A DNA stretch of 64,000 bases from contig OZ316893.1 of assembly GCA_973895155.1 (NCBI GenBank), positions 14,632,001 to 14,696,000 on the forward strand, read 5' to 3'. Both the position numbers and the translations under genes were made by a program. The notes beneath the pieces were generated by a model, which worked only from the letters and a program-made list of their open reading frames with translations, did no database searches and was not told the origin of the DNA. Shown one piece after another: positions 1 through 12,157 of this stretch; position 1 is the first letter of the stretch, and each line of letters starts with the position of its first letter. The stretch is from Marsupella aquatica (lineage: Eukaryota > Marchantiophyta).

Positions 1-1762
1 TTTTATTTCTACAAAATTTAGTAAAAGTAGTGGAGAATCTTCTTAATGAATGGATCTAATTCTTGACTGTATTTGTGTCTCAAATTCCCAGAAAAATACA
101 AAGAGACTATTCATGAAGGGCATTACTACCTTGTGAATGCCATTGACCATAAATGCACCATTGTCAGCCATTGTGAGATATAAATTGACGATGTAGTGGA
201 ATTTGATTAGCCCAAACTCTTGTGTAGTCAACCTTAATGGATGCTAGGAAACTCCTCCCAAACATAGTTTTCAATAATTATTCACTAGTCAGGTTTATGT
301 TGGTAAATAGTTTTTCTCGAGGGCCATGGTCTGTGACCTCTCAGAGATTACAACCCACAAAACCCCCTCAACAGGATGGTTATCCTACATGTAATTTATA
401 TATATTTATGGGAACCAATAATGCATCCACTAATCTTTAAGCCATGTCTAGAATTTTTGTTTGTAAATTAGAGGACTCTATCCAGAGCAATGCTCAAGGA
501 AACAAAGTGCAAGGCCTTCTATATGTACTAATTAAGACCTGCAACAGCAGTTGTGGGAAATAATGCTTTGAAAAATGAGAGCTTCAGCTGAACTTTCGAG
601 GGGCTACTGCCGGACCCTTAATACATTGAAAGGCCTAAGATTTGTGTTTATATACTCATTGTAGTAAATGTAGAGAGTTGAATATTCAATAGGAGTTTAT
701 CCAAATCTTGACTGTTTTTTTCTTTCGTTTAAGGAGAAATTTGTGAAACAAACAAAAAAGTGAACAATCAGTCAAAAAATTTGAACCCAATAACTTTCAG
801 TCTCCCCTCAAGTGAGCTCCCACTTAGCCATGCCCTGGAAACAATGTGTTTAAAAACACAGAATTCATGAAGGGCACTAAGTATGTACCGATGTGCTCTT
901 TACTGCAGGGTGGGATATAATGCCCCAAAAAACAAGGAATTCAGTTTGAGCTGTAAGGGGCTATGATTGTCCATAATGCTCTAGAAACAGCACCTTAATA
1001 CACTTAATGGCCTAGGGGATGTTTATTTTTACTAATTTTAGTAAAAGTAGAGGAGAGTTTTCCCAAAGAAATGATCCAAATCACAAAGGGTATTAACTTC
1101 AATGCTCTCAACAATCTGTCAAGTCCATTTTGTGTTTGATTTTGGCTAATTTAGAAATTATTCACCGGACTTAAAGCATGGTAGAGCTGTCCTTGTCAGG
1201 GAGTTCCCCAAATGAAAGATTATCCACAAAGGGCTTTATCTTACAATTTTCCAATGACACATAATGTCCCTATTTTATGGGGGCTCTAGCACGACAATAT
1301 TTCTGTTTGTCCTTTCTTCCATCTACGGGAGAAATGATGGGCGACATGGGAATGGACCAGGTGTGGTAGTGCTTAACTCTTGTGTCTAATTAGGTTAACT
1401 ATGGCATAGCTTAATATCAATTAAGGGTTGTTGAAGTTAGACTAGTGGAGAGGAGTATACCTTGTGAGTACACTTCATTGTGCTCATACTCAATTAAAAG
1501 AAGTCTTCAAAAGTTAGAGATTCTGGAAGAGAGGAGACTAACATTCAAAGTGTAGCTTGTTAGGTTGTCAGGCTCTTATAGATATACAGGGGATAGTGAT
1601 TAGTGCTTTGTCCTCTCAACCGTGGATGGTGTCCAGATAGGGTCAATCACATATCTTTGTGTTGGTGTTGATTGTATATTAGACACTAGTTCCATATAAA
1701 ATTGTGCTACCCAATACTATCTCCACAAGGTGAAACCCCAATACAACATTTAATTTCTCTCT
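1..1762. other. AT-rich intergenic DNA
   Basis: No supportable gene was found on either strand. Reading frames are short and broken and match no family I recognise. Scattered G/A-rich stretches and short degenerate repeats suggest old transposon debris, but no terminal repeats or target duplications were identified. Confidence 0.5.
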
Positions 1763-1890
1763 GGTGGTGAACCTAGCCACGTACTAGGCACCCTGACCAA
1801 ACCCAACACCTTGCCTAAGTACTCTTGGTGGTGAACCTAGCCACATACTCGGCACCCTGACCAAACCCAACACCTTGCCTAAGTACTCTT
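1763..1890. repeat. 64-bp tandem duplication
   Basis: Two adjacent 64-bp copies (1763-1826 and 1827-1890) both begin GGTGGTGAACCTAGCCAC and end in CTAAGTACTCTT. They differ at only a few positions. A third start at 1891 diverges after GGTG. The sequence does not look coding, and its origin, possibly an LTR leader, is unknown. Confidence 0.85.
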
Positions 1891-2639
1891 GGTGCCGAAC
1901 GCTTACACGGAAATCCCGAGCAAGCAATTTGGTGCCTCTATCACCGCCAACGACAACTCCCATACAAAGCCGCAGATGCTTCTCAACACAACTGTTGCTT
2001 AATGGCCCCTACTATATGCACAAGCAACCAACTGTATCGGTAAGTAACCCGCCTTGATCTCGGATCCCAAGACCATTGTCTTGACTCAAGCTAAACGGTC
2101 GTTAGTAAGTAGGTCAGTGGATAGAGCCGCCCAAGCCTGTGTGGCCTTGCACGGGGCCTTGCCATAAGCTGAACCTAAGGTTGACACTCACTGTTTGTCC
2201 AGAACAGCCCCTCTACCGGGTGTCACCCGAGCTTCCCGACTTTTTGTCCATCACCAGCTAACCACCTTGCTTCCAGGGCATGCCCATGGCCCAACTAGCT
2301 AGTTGGCACCAATTCAGCCCTGACTCTAGCAACCGTCTCTATGGCTACAGCCCAACCTGGAGTCTGAGGGTAAAATACAGTTGGACCTCAACACTGGTGC
2401 CTACTCTACGTTACATTTGCAACGCAAGCTCATGTGAGAAACTAAACACAATTTGATTGTCGTTACGGTAGGATCAGTAAGCAGGGGAGATAGCCCTTGC
2501 AAACCATGAGGACCGAAGGCACCCTCACACTCAATTGAGATCAGGAGAATGTAGTTCTTTGCAGCTTTCCATCACACCCCCTCTTGAGGATATATTGTCA
2601 TTTCCATTTGACTATTCCCCTTAGTAGCACGACCCAACT
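1891..2639. other. Intergenic DNA, probable retroelement debris
   Basis: This is moderately GC-rich, non-coding sequence between two tandem repeats. I saw no gene, RNA or terminal repeat. Its base composition differs from the AT-rich DNA to the left, which fits a degraded retroelement, but no protein domain supports that. Confidence 0.4.
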
Positions 2640-3152
2640 TGGGTTCACTCTTGGTCCAGTGGGAGACACCACTCATCTCACATGACTCCTCTCACATGTG
2701 CTTATGGAAACGTTCACTCTTGGTCCATTGGGAAACACCACTCCTCTCACATGACTCCTCTCACATGTGCTTATGGAAGTCCATTGGGAAACACCACTCC
2801 TCTCACATGACTCCCATTGGGAAACATCACTCCTCTCACATGACTCCTCTCACATGTGCTTATGGAAACGTTCACTCTTGGTCCATTGGGAAACACCACT
2901 CCTCTCACATGACTCCTCTCACATGTGCTTATGGAAGTCCATTGGGAAACACCACTCCTCTCACATGACTCCCATTGGGAAACATCACTCCTCTCACATG
3001 ACTCCTCTCACATGTGCTTATGGAAACGTTCACTCTTGGTCCATTGGGAAACACCACTCCTCTCACATGACTCCTCTCACATGTGCTTATGGAAGTCCAT
3101 TGGGAAACACCACTCCTCTCACATGACTCCTCTCACATGTGCTTATGGAAAC
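2640..3152. repeat. Higher-order tandem repeat, 158-bp unit
   Basis: The array is built from blocks carrying CATTGGGAAACACCACTCC, CTCTCACATGACTC and CACATGTGCTTATGGAA. The composite arrangement recurs with a 158-bp period; for example, the same block starts at 2767 and 2925. Because 158 is not a multiple of three, the same peptide-like repeats appear in shifting frames, so the open frames here are artefacts of the repeat. The array ends near 3152 in unique sequence. Confidence 0.9.
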
Positions 3153-4458
3153 ATGTCAACCCCGCACCAACTTTGGTCAATTGTTTTTGGCCTACTGTCT
3201 CTCCCTCACTCTCTCTCAACCCTACACTTTAAACCCTATGCTATGACTCTTGGCTTTGTGGTAGGGATCATGCACAACCTTAGGTAGCGGCTGGAGCATA
3301 ACTTTTACCAGCCAATTGTCACCATGGTACACAAGTTCTTGAAATTTTGTTTGTTCCTTCTGTGTGATCTTCCGTTGGGTATCTTCATGCTGTGGAAACC
3401 GAACTGCACTGAGGCTTTCTTTACGCTCCTCAACTCGATGCCCTTGTGTACATAGTTAGAGAGAGGTTGGTTTTGTAGTTCCTAGGTAACGGAATTTTGA
3501 AGTAAACAGCAAAAGCAGAATCTACTACTTTCAGTTGGTAGTATCCTAGACGGAGCTTTCGACATGAGGGTGCGTATGACACTTTATATGGAAGACAGAA
3601 GTGGGGATGTCAGAAGTTTCTTGCAGAGCAGCACGAGATTCAGGTAGATCACAATCCAAAGTTCATGCTTGCCTAGTTATCGTTGAATCCCTTCTGCCAC
3701 ATGTTATAGGCCAAACCCCTTACTGTCCAGGAATCAAAAACAGCTTCTAACTTTGGCCCATATCCAAACACATCTGCACAAGGAACTTGACAGCACGCTC
3801 AGAGCACCACTTTCCTGGAATTCAGGTTCCAGCTTGCAGTTAAGTTCTTGAGTTGTAGGGCATGATCATCTGCCATAGTCACAGGCTCTGATAAAACGGC
3901 ACAAAGCAGGCCATCTTTCGAATTACAGGTGATATCAAGGAGATTTGTTAACACTGCTATGACGTGAAGGGGAGACACTACAAAATGATAACGTCAAGAT
4001 TTCAAAACAAGCATGATGAAGCAGTTGTATGCACACAACAAAACAACCAACGTAGAATTGGGATCCCCAGTCGAATTCCTTACAACACTCCACCGAAACA
4101 AGTTCAAGAATAGCAGAAATCCGAAAAAGTTTGCAATTCAAACACATCCTACAAATCACTCAGAGCATCTCTTCTAAAGACAATAAATGAGTCTCAGATA
4201 AACTCTTTATGACTCAACACAGATCATTACAAAATCCACAAGCAAACAGGTAGAAAAGCGTGCAGCCATTACAATTGCTCTAGACTTCCACGAAGGTGCG
4301 AATTTCCCAAAAGTTCCAATCTTCTCGATTACAGCAGAATCAAACGCTGAGTTTAACAAAATGATTTACAACAACAGTACACAATGCTACATGTGAGATA
4401 TCCACCCAATTTCTTCCTTCTGGTCGCAGCCAACGACATGGCCCAAAGCATGTCCACC
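3153..4458. other. Intergenic DNA and probable 3' region of the NEET gene
   Basis: No coding region was recognised. The part next to the NEET stop codon (about 3900-4458) is probably the 3' untranslated region of that minus-strand gene; the exact poly(A) site cannot be placed. The rest has no clear repeats or terminal structures. Confidence 0.5.
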
Positions 4459-5802
4459 CTATTTCTTCACAAGAAGAGGTCCGACATTGTCACCAGTGGC
4501 CTTGTTGTACTTAGCATGGGTTCCATCGCATAGAGGGAAAGTTCCAGAGCGCCAACATCTGTACAGCCAAGCAAACATTCAGATTCATCGTACCGATAAT
4601 TGGATGGGATCTGCGCACTTCATCACTTGAGAATGCAATGTTTGGAAGTGGAATTTGTGGGCTGTGATGGGAACAGACGGCACCCGTCTAAAACAGAGGA
4701 CCTGATAACTCATCACAAAATTCCAGACGGCCACCGTACCAGAAAGCAGTCTCATTTCTTACGAGGAATTTCTGACTTGAAGCTAATACGTGGAAAAGGT
4801 GAACGCTTTCTCCTCAAACCGAGCTTCATTTCATTGACAAGAGAAAGAGAGAGCAAAGAGGTGAAAATTCCAAGTTCGACCCTCAGTTATGGGACTTGTT
4901 CAATATATGAAGGGCAGATTCAGTGCCAGCTCGAGAGATCCAGGGATATTTGTACCTCTAAATTCACTGGCTAGACAAAATTAAGGTGTAAGCCTGAATT
5001 TGGTCTACAACCCAAGAACGTGTGTACACATGTCATATTTTAGTGTCAGCTGCTCAGCTCCGACTAAATGAAAGTTAACTGCAATGTTTGCTCACTTTCG
5101 AAATGACAGTAAACCGCTCAGCTCCGACAAATGAAATTAGCTACAATGTTTTGCTCGCTGTCGAAATAACAGTGAAGACCAAGTCTTACATCAGAGTCTA
5201 CTGTAAGTCAAGACATTGCATGCAAAATATCCTAGCCACTCAGCCCCAACCACAGTCGAGTCCAGACACAATGACTTCTCACTTCCCGAATCGAGGAGAA
5301 AAAACCTTCTCAAGGACATAAAATCATTGCATAATCGTTCAGCAGATGGGAGTGTAGCCGTCCCGCTGGCTCAACCAGAAAGGAGGAAGAAACACTTCCA
5401 ATGACATGAGCACGTGTGCTGGAAACATAGATCAGGACGACTCACTTCAATCTTAGACGAGATCATGCTGCCTAGTTGAGCACGAGCACGCGCATCAGCA
5501 AGAGAAAGAGCATCAGCTCGAGCTGGACGAGGACTGCACCAACAGACACTCTCTCACCTGCAGTAGGCGGTGAGGGGCTTGGAAAGCTCGCCGACGACGA
5601 CGGTGTCCACCACCTTGTCGCTCTCCTTCTTGATGGCCGGGTTGAGAACAATGCTGCTCTCTGCCGTCGCCTCAGCACGAACCCGAAGAGTGGAGCGCCT
5701 CCCCAGATTCCGCTGCTGCTGCTGCTGGCCGACCGACACGCCGCTCAGCGATGCGGCTGATGCCGCCAGAGAACCAACTGCTGCTTGCACGATTCCTGCC
5801 AT
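4459..5802 (-). CDS. NEET: Plastid-type NEET (CDGSH) iron-sulfur protein, two exons
   Basis: The gene has two coding exons, 5558-5802 and 4459-4558, separated by an intron of about 1 kb (4559-5557, GT-AG). Together they encode 114 residues. Residues 1 to about 42 are Ala/Ser/Arg-rich and look like a plastid or mitochondrial transit peptide. The conserved core follows: a NEET N-terminal segment with [18 protein letters not shown], then the 3Cys-1His cluster-binding motif C81, C83, C92 and H96, in the variant CDGTH. Plant NEET proteins bind a 2Fe-2S cluster and act in iron and reactive-oxygen homeostasis. Length and domain order match plant homologues. The junction codon is split AG/A, giving Cys-Arg-Cys-Trp across the splice. 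This is the only confident host gene in the window. Confidence 0.93.
4559..5557 (-). other. NEET intron
   Basis: On the minus strand the intron begins GTGAGAG directly after the exon-1 AG and ends CTGTACAG before exon 2. About 1 kb. Open frames inside it are short, share no family features, and are not considered genes. Confidence 0.85.
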
Positions 5803-7175
5803 TTATCTAGTTTCCTTTCTGCCCTTCAATTCGCTCCTGTACACCTGCCGTCCGTCCTCTTCCTCTTGCCAAATGAATTGCTCGAGATGGGCCGAATGTC
5901 CACGCGCTGGAGGAGCTTCTGCTGCCACGAGAATTTTGATAACGAGCAGGACTTGCAGAGAGAGTGTGTGGAGCGTGTGGCCGTCGCGACCGTTTTGGTT
6001 CGAGGCTTCGAGCTTTTCGGCTATGGTGGGAATTGGCGAGTCTGAATTTGATGCGCATAAATGATATTGCGAAAGAGCCCGCGAAGGTTCTGATTGGCAC
6101 TATCTTAGTTGCTTCTGATTATCGTAGTACCACCCCACAGGACTTAAATTATTTTTCATTTTTGTGAATAAACAAAATATTAATGGAAATTGAAGGCAAG
6201 ATGGACCCCATCTTGGACAATGTTATGATGAATATTTGAAGCTACTATAATGGTAAATACACTTTTCAGATTTTGTCTGATTTTGTCTTAGTGATATTTT
6301 TGTGTCATTTTTGTTTCATTGTGCCTTATCAAAGGGCATCCTTTGTATCATATAGATTTTTAATTAATTTTTGTACCCCTTTAATTTTTGGTATCCTATA
6401 GAATTTTGAACTTAATTTGGCAGTCCTCTTAATTTTTAATCTTTGTTATCTCTTAGATTCCAAAGTGTGAATTCACTTGAACTAAGTTTTGAAGCAGAGA
6501 AATGGTTCTAAATAACATGAACACATTGTGTTCTTAAGTTCCCCTCATGGCTTTCTTTCCTAATTTTATGGTTTTTATTTAATTACGTCATTAATAATGC
6601 ACGTTGAATTAATAAGTGCACAGATTGTAGCACATTTGTGTCATATAACTTGATTGTACTTTTCATTGGTCACTCACTATGTGCTTTTCTTTGCATGTGC
6701 TCTACTTATATTATTTTATCCAACACACACTTAATATGTATTCTAGGTCCACTTTCTTATTTTATCCACTTACATATTACTACAAGACAAAAAAAACAAT
6801 CAAGCATGTTCTAGGATGAGCATGCTATTTGATGATTATGAGTCCTAAACTAATTTCTAGTTTTGCATTTGCGAGGCAACTAGAGAGTGAATACATGTCA
6901 ATAAAACCACAAGCCCAAATAGTTCATATTAACATCATGAGAATTAATCTAATGATATTTACCCCTCTTCATGTTATGATGAAGAACTCAACCAAAATGG
7001 CCAAAAATTCACTCTAACCTTAATGGAAGTGTGGCTTACCTACTCCTAGAGTCGCATATCCCCAAATCTAAAAACAAATTGATTTTGTGAATATGAAGTT
7101 GTTACAATTAAACTCAAATTTGGGGAAATATGGTCCATGGGGGCTATAGATTCATATTAATGACCTGTTTTCATT
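5803..7175. other. NEET upstream region and AT-rich intergenic DNA
   Basis: About 5803-6100 is GC-rich and should hold the 5' untranslated region and promoter of the minus-strand NEET gene. From about 6150 the DNA becomes very AT-rich. No gene or terminal-repeat structure was recognised there. Confidence 0.5.
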
Positions 7176-7185
7176 TTAGGAACAA

Positions 7186-7705
7186 CAGCTTTTTATTATA
7201 CTACCCCCCAAACTGGTAGTTATTAGGATACTGCCCCCAAAACTAATATATTTAGTATACTGCCCCCCACACCATATCCCATCACTTTTAACCCAAGTAC
7301 TTGACCACTGCTGTGTTCCGATTGGCCAAAAAGTAACCATAGTCGATGACCAACCTTACCACAGTATCATCTTCGCCCGGGCTCAAGGCGCAACCGTGTT
7401 TGATCAGTGTGTATGGGGTCGAAAGTGCCGCACTCGCATTGGGGATTGCAGCCTGAAGTGGTTCTGACCCCATACACAGTGATCGAACACAGTTGCACCT
7501 TGGGCCCGGGCGAAGAAGATATTGCAATAAGGTTGACCTTAGGTCATCGACTATGGTTACTTTTTGGCCAATTGGAACACAGCAGTGGTCAAGTACTCGG
7601 GTTAAAAGTGATGGGATACGGTTTGGGGGGCAGTGTACTAAATATTTTAGTTTTGGGGCAGTATCTTAATAACTACCAGTTTGGGGGTAGTTTAGTAAAA
7701 AGCTG
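7186..7705. mobile_element. Foldback/MITE-like element with long inverted repeats
   Basis: The two halves are long imperfect inverted complements, more than 200 bp each, with arms ending CAGCTTTTTA and TAAAAAGCTG. Both arms contain runs such as CTACCCCCCAAACTGGTAG and a GCCCGGGC-containing segment, and they meet near 7440. Direct repeats TTAGGAACAA flank the element at 7176-7185 and 7706-7715. The exact duplication length is ambiguous (6, 8 or 10 bp) because the inverted-repeat ends overlap it. A non-autonomous Mutator- or hAT-type foldback element fits best; no transposase is encoded. Confidence 0.85.
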
Positions 7706-7715
7706 TTAGGAACAA

Positions 7716-8874
7716 TGTATACACTGAAAATTTGGTGTTTACAATAGATTTTACAATATCTCAAAATTTAGATGAAGATTAAAGTCAATTTAACTCTCCC
7801 TTTGATCGCTCAAGCATATCACTAAATACAATATGGTTGATTCCATGTTGTTGTCAAGATCAATCATCAAATATATGCAACACAAAGGTATCTTCACAAA
7901 TTCATGATCTTCTTATTACTTGACTAAATTGGCCAATGGTAGGCTGATTAGAAAGTTAGAGAGTCTGATGATTTTCTTAAAAAAACACTCATCCTATATT
8001 TGTTTTACTTCCTCCCTGTCTGTAGTTTTTCCATTCAATTCCTCCCTCACCACATACTCTTCCGTGGTCCAAGTCCAGTAGGGGGTCTCAACCCTCAAAA
8101 TTTGATGGACCTTAACTTAGTACTTAAGATTACAGACATAAAAAGTTATGGATTATCAAATTCATAGTCCATAACTTTTTGCCACAAAGGTTGGTCGTAT
8201 GTCATGACCATAAGTCAGTCTTCTAGAGGCTAGTTAAAACAACTTCTACATAACGTACCCTGTAAAAAGCTATGAAGCTATGACCATTTGTTTAAAGGAT
8301 GTGTTGTGGACTCATTGAGCAATGCATAGGATAATGACAGCCTAGTCTTGGGTTACTAGCCTGTATCTCTGTCACCAGATCGTGAGGGAACCCTAACCAA
8401 TGGCTGTTGAGAAGCTTTTTGCGCTTTCTTGTCAAACAAGATAGCATGAATGAAGGTTATCAATGACAATCCCTATATGTATAATCATCAAATGAATGTG
8501 AGTGTGTATTCTGTCTGAGTAATCAACTGAATATGAATGTGTCGTAATGCCTCATGGGGCTAACATCTATACAAATGGACGACTATGGCCTTCACATTAT
8601 TGAATGTAAACTCCTCACACACAAGGAGAAAACTGTATTGCAGGTTGTGACTACCCCTAATAATTCTAAGTCCTACTCTAGTGCCCAAGCCTGTTAATTG
8701 AAATAGTGCAATTATTCATGGCCTACACATCTGCAAAGATTGTCTTCACTGGATTCACCATAAGAGCACAAAGGTTCCCAAAATGGTCATCCCAGTGACC
8801 CAGTTAGCATTGATCCAACCCTCATCAATGAAGTTGATTTGGTTGTCGTTATTCACACCATAATTGAACTCACT
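7716..8874. other. Intergenic DNA left of the Copia insertion
   Basis: No supportable gene was found. On the minus strand an open frame of about 40 codons reaches the Copia boundary (about 8760-8879) and contains a hydrophobic stretch before its stop. It may be part of a host gene interrupted by the Copia, but I do not recognise it. Confidence 0.4.
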
Positions 8875-8879
8875 TGCAG

Positions 8880-9225
8880 TGTTAGATATTGCTCCAGTCT
8901 TGTGACTCATGAGCTAACCACAGTTAGTCTAACTCGGGTTAGGACTTAGCTAATGTTAGCGGTAGTGTTGTTGTGCATATAGCCAGGGCTGATGCCAGAC
9001 CCTGGTGGAACTTAGGCTCATTGTTACAGAGCTAGTTGAGAGATAGGGAGAGCTTGTGTTGTGGATGCTTGGTATATGGCCGGTCGGCCTAGAGTGCAGT
9101 AAAGCTCTTGTGTGTTCCCGTGGACGTAGCCTCATGTGGAGGTGAACCACGTATCTCTCTGTGTCAACTATTGTGCGTTGGATAGTTCATGAGCTTGCCG
9201 TTGTGAATGTCGTCTATGCTCAACA
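8880..9225 (+). repeat. Copia 5' LTR
   Basis: 346 bp, TG...CA ends. It pairs with the 3' LTR at 63409-63754 with 8 visible differences and no length difference. The short minus-strand open frame inside it appears in both LTRs and is a shadow frame. Confidence 0.95.
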
Positions 9226-9226
9226 A

Positions 9227-9428
9227 CCCTGGGCCCTCACTCCGTGTAAAAGAAGTGGACCCCCTGCGATCGGGCCCTTTTCCTGTTTACCCCTTGTTAT
9301 TTCCATTTTACTATTAAAAGTTCCTTTATTACCGGTAATAATTCTAATTATTAGTTCAAAATTAATAAAAACTACCCTTCGAGCGGTCGCACGTCCTCCA
9401 CGTATTAGTTAAGACTGAGGGCCCAGGG
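9227..9428. mobile_element. 202-bp MITE with CCCTGGGCCC ends and 8-bp TSD
   Basis: The terminal inverted repeats read CCCTGGGCCCTCA and TGAGGGCCCAGGG. The 8-bp duplication CTCAACAA lies at 9219-9226 and 9429-9436. The insertion separates the Copia 5' LTR from its primer-binding site. The 3' LTR gives the empty-site reference for the left side. Its right end (TTCGAGCGGTCGCACG and GTATTAGTTAAG) resembles the right end of the 36.7-kb element at 55460-55514, so it is probably a non-autonomous relative. Confidence 0.92.
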
Positions 9429-9437
9429 CTCAACAAG

Positions 9438-9449
9438 TGGTATCAGAGC
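9438..9449 (+). promoter_or_regulatory. Copia primer-binding site
   Basis: TGGTATCAGAGC is the standard plant Copia primer-binding site, complementary to the 3' end of initiator methionine tRNA. It originally lay two bases after the 5' LTR and is now displaced by the 202-bp MITE. Confidence 0.9.
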
Positions 9450-11111
9450 ATACCTGGGAGGTGACGAGGTTTTTTCATGATAGGTTTTTTCCAGCGTTCA
9501 TTGTCGATGGTACATTCGGAGTTTCGTCGCATGAAACTCGAATGTGTGTGGCTGAGCGGATAGGTTAGTGAGAGGGCTTTCTAACGGTGGTTAGAACTTG
9601 CTGATTGGTATCCGTGGTGTGGAGGAATTGAAGTTTGCGTCGTTCAGGGTTTATTCGTGTTCGACGGGTTTTCGGGGGAGAGACCAGAGTTCGCATTTTG
9701 CAACGGTGTGAGTTGCGCGGTGTGGGAGGGATCGCACATTATAGCCTATGTTGAAGGTTGAAGCGAGCTGGTCATTTTGGTAGCTGGATTGTTGCCGAGT
9801 TGTTACCGAGTATGTCGTGACGAGTGACGGAGGTGTTCAGGTTTTTTCACAAGCTATGGAGCTTGTTCCCATCTGAACCGGGTTTCTCTTCGTGACGTCT
9901 GACTCAATGGATTGATCATGGTGAGGCGGTCATTTTGAGCCCGGGATTGGCACTTGATGCGGAGTGAGTGTGTTGTGACGAAAAGTTTTTCCTTTGCTGA
10001 GCCGCAGACTGTGCCGGTGCAATTCGACAACTTATCCCGTCAACGGTGTTCACTTTGCTTGTGTATTGCGGGAGCGGCAAGGTTTGTAACACGGCCATTA
10101 AATTTTTTTAAGGGTTGTTTGCTCTTAAAGGGGTTTGCACACCCCTTTGTGTGTATACTGGGGTATACACACTCGGTATACCACCCCACCTCCTCCCCGA
10201 CACCCCATTTTCTCATCGGCCATGCGTACGTATTCGCCCCCCCACGCACCCCATTTTTACGGCAGGGTCCGCAGCACCAGCCAATGCGCGCCCCACAGCC
10301 TCCCTGCCCTCGTTCATAGGGGGAGTCTGCCCTCCCTCCGGCCGCACACCCTTCGGCCGGCCCTTACCAAGCCTCGCGCCCACCATGCCTACCCTCTAGC
10401 TGGCCCTGCCTGCAAACGCCCGTGCTTGCGTTTCAGGCGTACACGCGCGCCCCTGCTGTCGCCGGTCGCTCCCTCCCCGGCCCTGCCGTGTACTTCCCCC
10501 TCCTCAACCCTCGGTGGTGCCTGGCCCGCCTCATCGAGGCGACGCAGATGCACCTTTGTTATACAGGGTATTTTTGGGTTAAGGGGCTTAGCACCCCCCT
10601 TAAGGCCCTATTTTAAGCCTTTTTCTTTCCTCTTGCTTTTCCTCTTTCGTCGGGACCTGTCGCCCTCTGATTTAACCGCTCTGACAGGGGGAACGGCCCC
10701 CTGTGAGACTTGTCAGACTGTGCAAGAATATTCCTAAAAAATAGAGAGTTGTTTTTTGGCCGTCCGACAAAGATTTTGTCCGCCGAACGGTAATTTTTTG
10801 GCCCGTTTTTTGGGTTCTTTTTTGGCGAGGACGTTGCTACTGGAGTTAGCAACGCGGCGCACCGATCACATTGCAATTCTAATGACGGGTTGTACTGGGT
10901 ATTTTGGTTATTCTCCGAGGTGGTCAAAACGGGGGAGTTTCCCAAGGTTTTACCCACCCCGACCAAAATTTGAATAACTTTTCCGTCGAATTTTGATTTT
11001 GATTTTGGCTTTCAGTATTGGACTCCTAGCTTCGTGGGCTAGGTGGCGGTGTTGAGTTTTGAGTTTTATGAGAAGTTTCAAAAAAAGACATTTTTTGTGA
11101 TTGTTTCATAT
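9450..11111 (+). other. Copia leader plus unidentified GC-rich segment
   Basis: The first several hundred bases after the primer-binding site are probably Copia leader. From about 10130 to 10740 the sequence becomes C-rich with low-complexity frames and contains a perfect short palindrome around 10148-10172 (TGTGTATAC and GTATACACA). No gag domain was recognised. Long open frames here have biased low-complexity composition and are not called as genes. Confidence 0.45.
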
Positions 11112-12034
11112 GAGTGACTCGGAGGATACTGGAAGAATTGGCGTCGATGGAGCTTCAGGATCGCGACGATCAGACAGAGAGTTTGAGGAGGAGCTGCTAC
11201 CATTTGAGGAGGAACTTGTAACACCGGTACGATCACCGGTGCGGCGTGCAGTGGAGGAGCATGCTCATCGGCAGGAACCACATGAAGATCGAGGTCAGAC
11301 ACCTGCCTACTCAGAGGAGTTACAGCTAGAAAATGAGTTACCAAGTGCAGAATTTACAGGTGGAGAGATCCCGGAGCTAGCACAAACTACCATTGCACCT
11401 TCGTCTCCTGAGACTCCACCCTGTCCGCCTGCTAAGGAGACTGTCATTCTTCCAAAACTCCAGGAGTTATTTTTTGATGGAAAGGAGCACCCAGTGATGG
11501 CAGTGGGGATGAAGCAGATCCTAGAATTATTCGAATTCCACCACGATTGGGGCGAACGATCGAGTGTCCACCCCCTAACCCTATTCCCAATCTTGCTTCT
11601 ATTAACTCTTGGACCAAGACAAAATATCGTGCAGCCTTCAGACATTTAGAACTCGAGAGTATCAGACAGCAACAACAGATTTTACTAGGGATATGTCCTG
11701 CAGATATACGTACTGTGATTCCTACGTATAAATTTCCCAAAGTTGTTCCACCTATAGATAAGGGCAGGAGACCTAAATTCTCTGAGTATGAAATCTGGTG
11801 TTGGGTGTATATCCTTCGACGAGCCCTTTGTCCTTTTCCTCCTATATCTCCAAAACATATGTCTGGGTCTCTCACGATGGATTTGCAATTCAGTATAAGT
11901 ATGAGAAGGATCTTATTAAACTGAGAGAGCAGCTAAAGAGAAACCAACTACATTTGTCTTCCCGTACTCAAGGATCCCAAGCTATCAGAGGACTTGCTCG
12001 GTTACCTCTACTCGACCCTTGGCCTCCAATGTAA
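11112..12034 (+). pseudogene. Unknown retroelement ORF, copy 1 (broken)
   Basis: The frame starts with an acidic Ser/Glu-rich N-terminus and changes frame near 11540. It continues with a segment rich in HLELESIRQQQQ and IPTYKFPKVVPP and ends near 12034. From about 11260 on it matches copy 2 (58934-60401). Copy 1 lacks 19 bp near 11860 that copy 2 has, which shifts its frame. It lies just upstream of a polypurine tract and an LTR-like region, so it is the 3'-most ORF of an LTR element. I do not recognise the protein family; it could be a gag-like or accessory ORF. Confidence 0.5.
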
Positions 12035-12141
12035 TTTGACAACTCCGCATTAGTAAAGAGCAATTTTGTTATATCAGCAGAAGAACTTCAGACGAGTATG
12101 ATCAAGTATATTATTCCACTTCTTGTGCGGACACAGCAAAT

Positions 12142-12157
12142 TTTGAGTGGAGGGCTA
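12142..12157 (+). promoter_or_regulatory. Polypurine tract of LTR element (copy 1)
   Basis: TTTGAGTGGAGGGCTA lies immediately before a TGTAGAAAGG start. The same tract precedes the matching LTR-like start at 60525, and a related one (TTTGAGTGGAGGGCTAGG) follows the Gypsy integrase at about 56535. Confidence 0.6.

Noticed and set aside
2639-3287. Overlapping frames of 109-120 codons with HWETPLLSHDS repeats
   Set aside because: They arise from the tandem repeat and recur in different phases because the 158-bp unit is not a multiple of three.
5476-6064. Plus-strand frames over the NEET first exon
   Set aside because: They are shadows of the GC-rich exon and upstream region; the minus-strand frame has the conserved NEET domain and consistent splicing.
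10135-10737. 200-codon open frame, Pro/Arg/Ser-rich, plus strand
   Set aside because: It lies on C-rich low-complexity DNA with equally long frames in other phases; no domain or splice context supports a gene.
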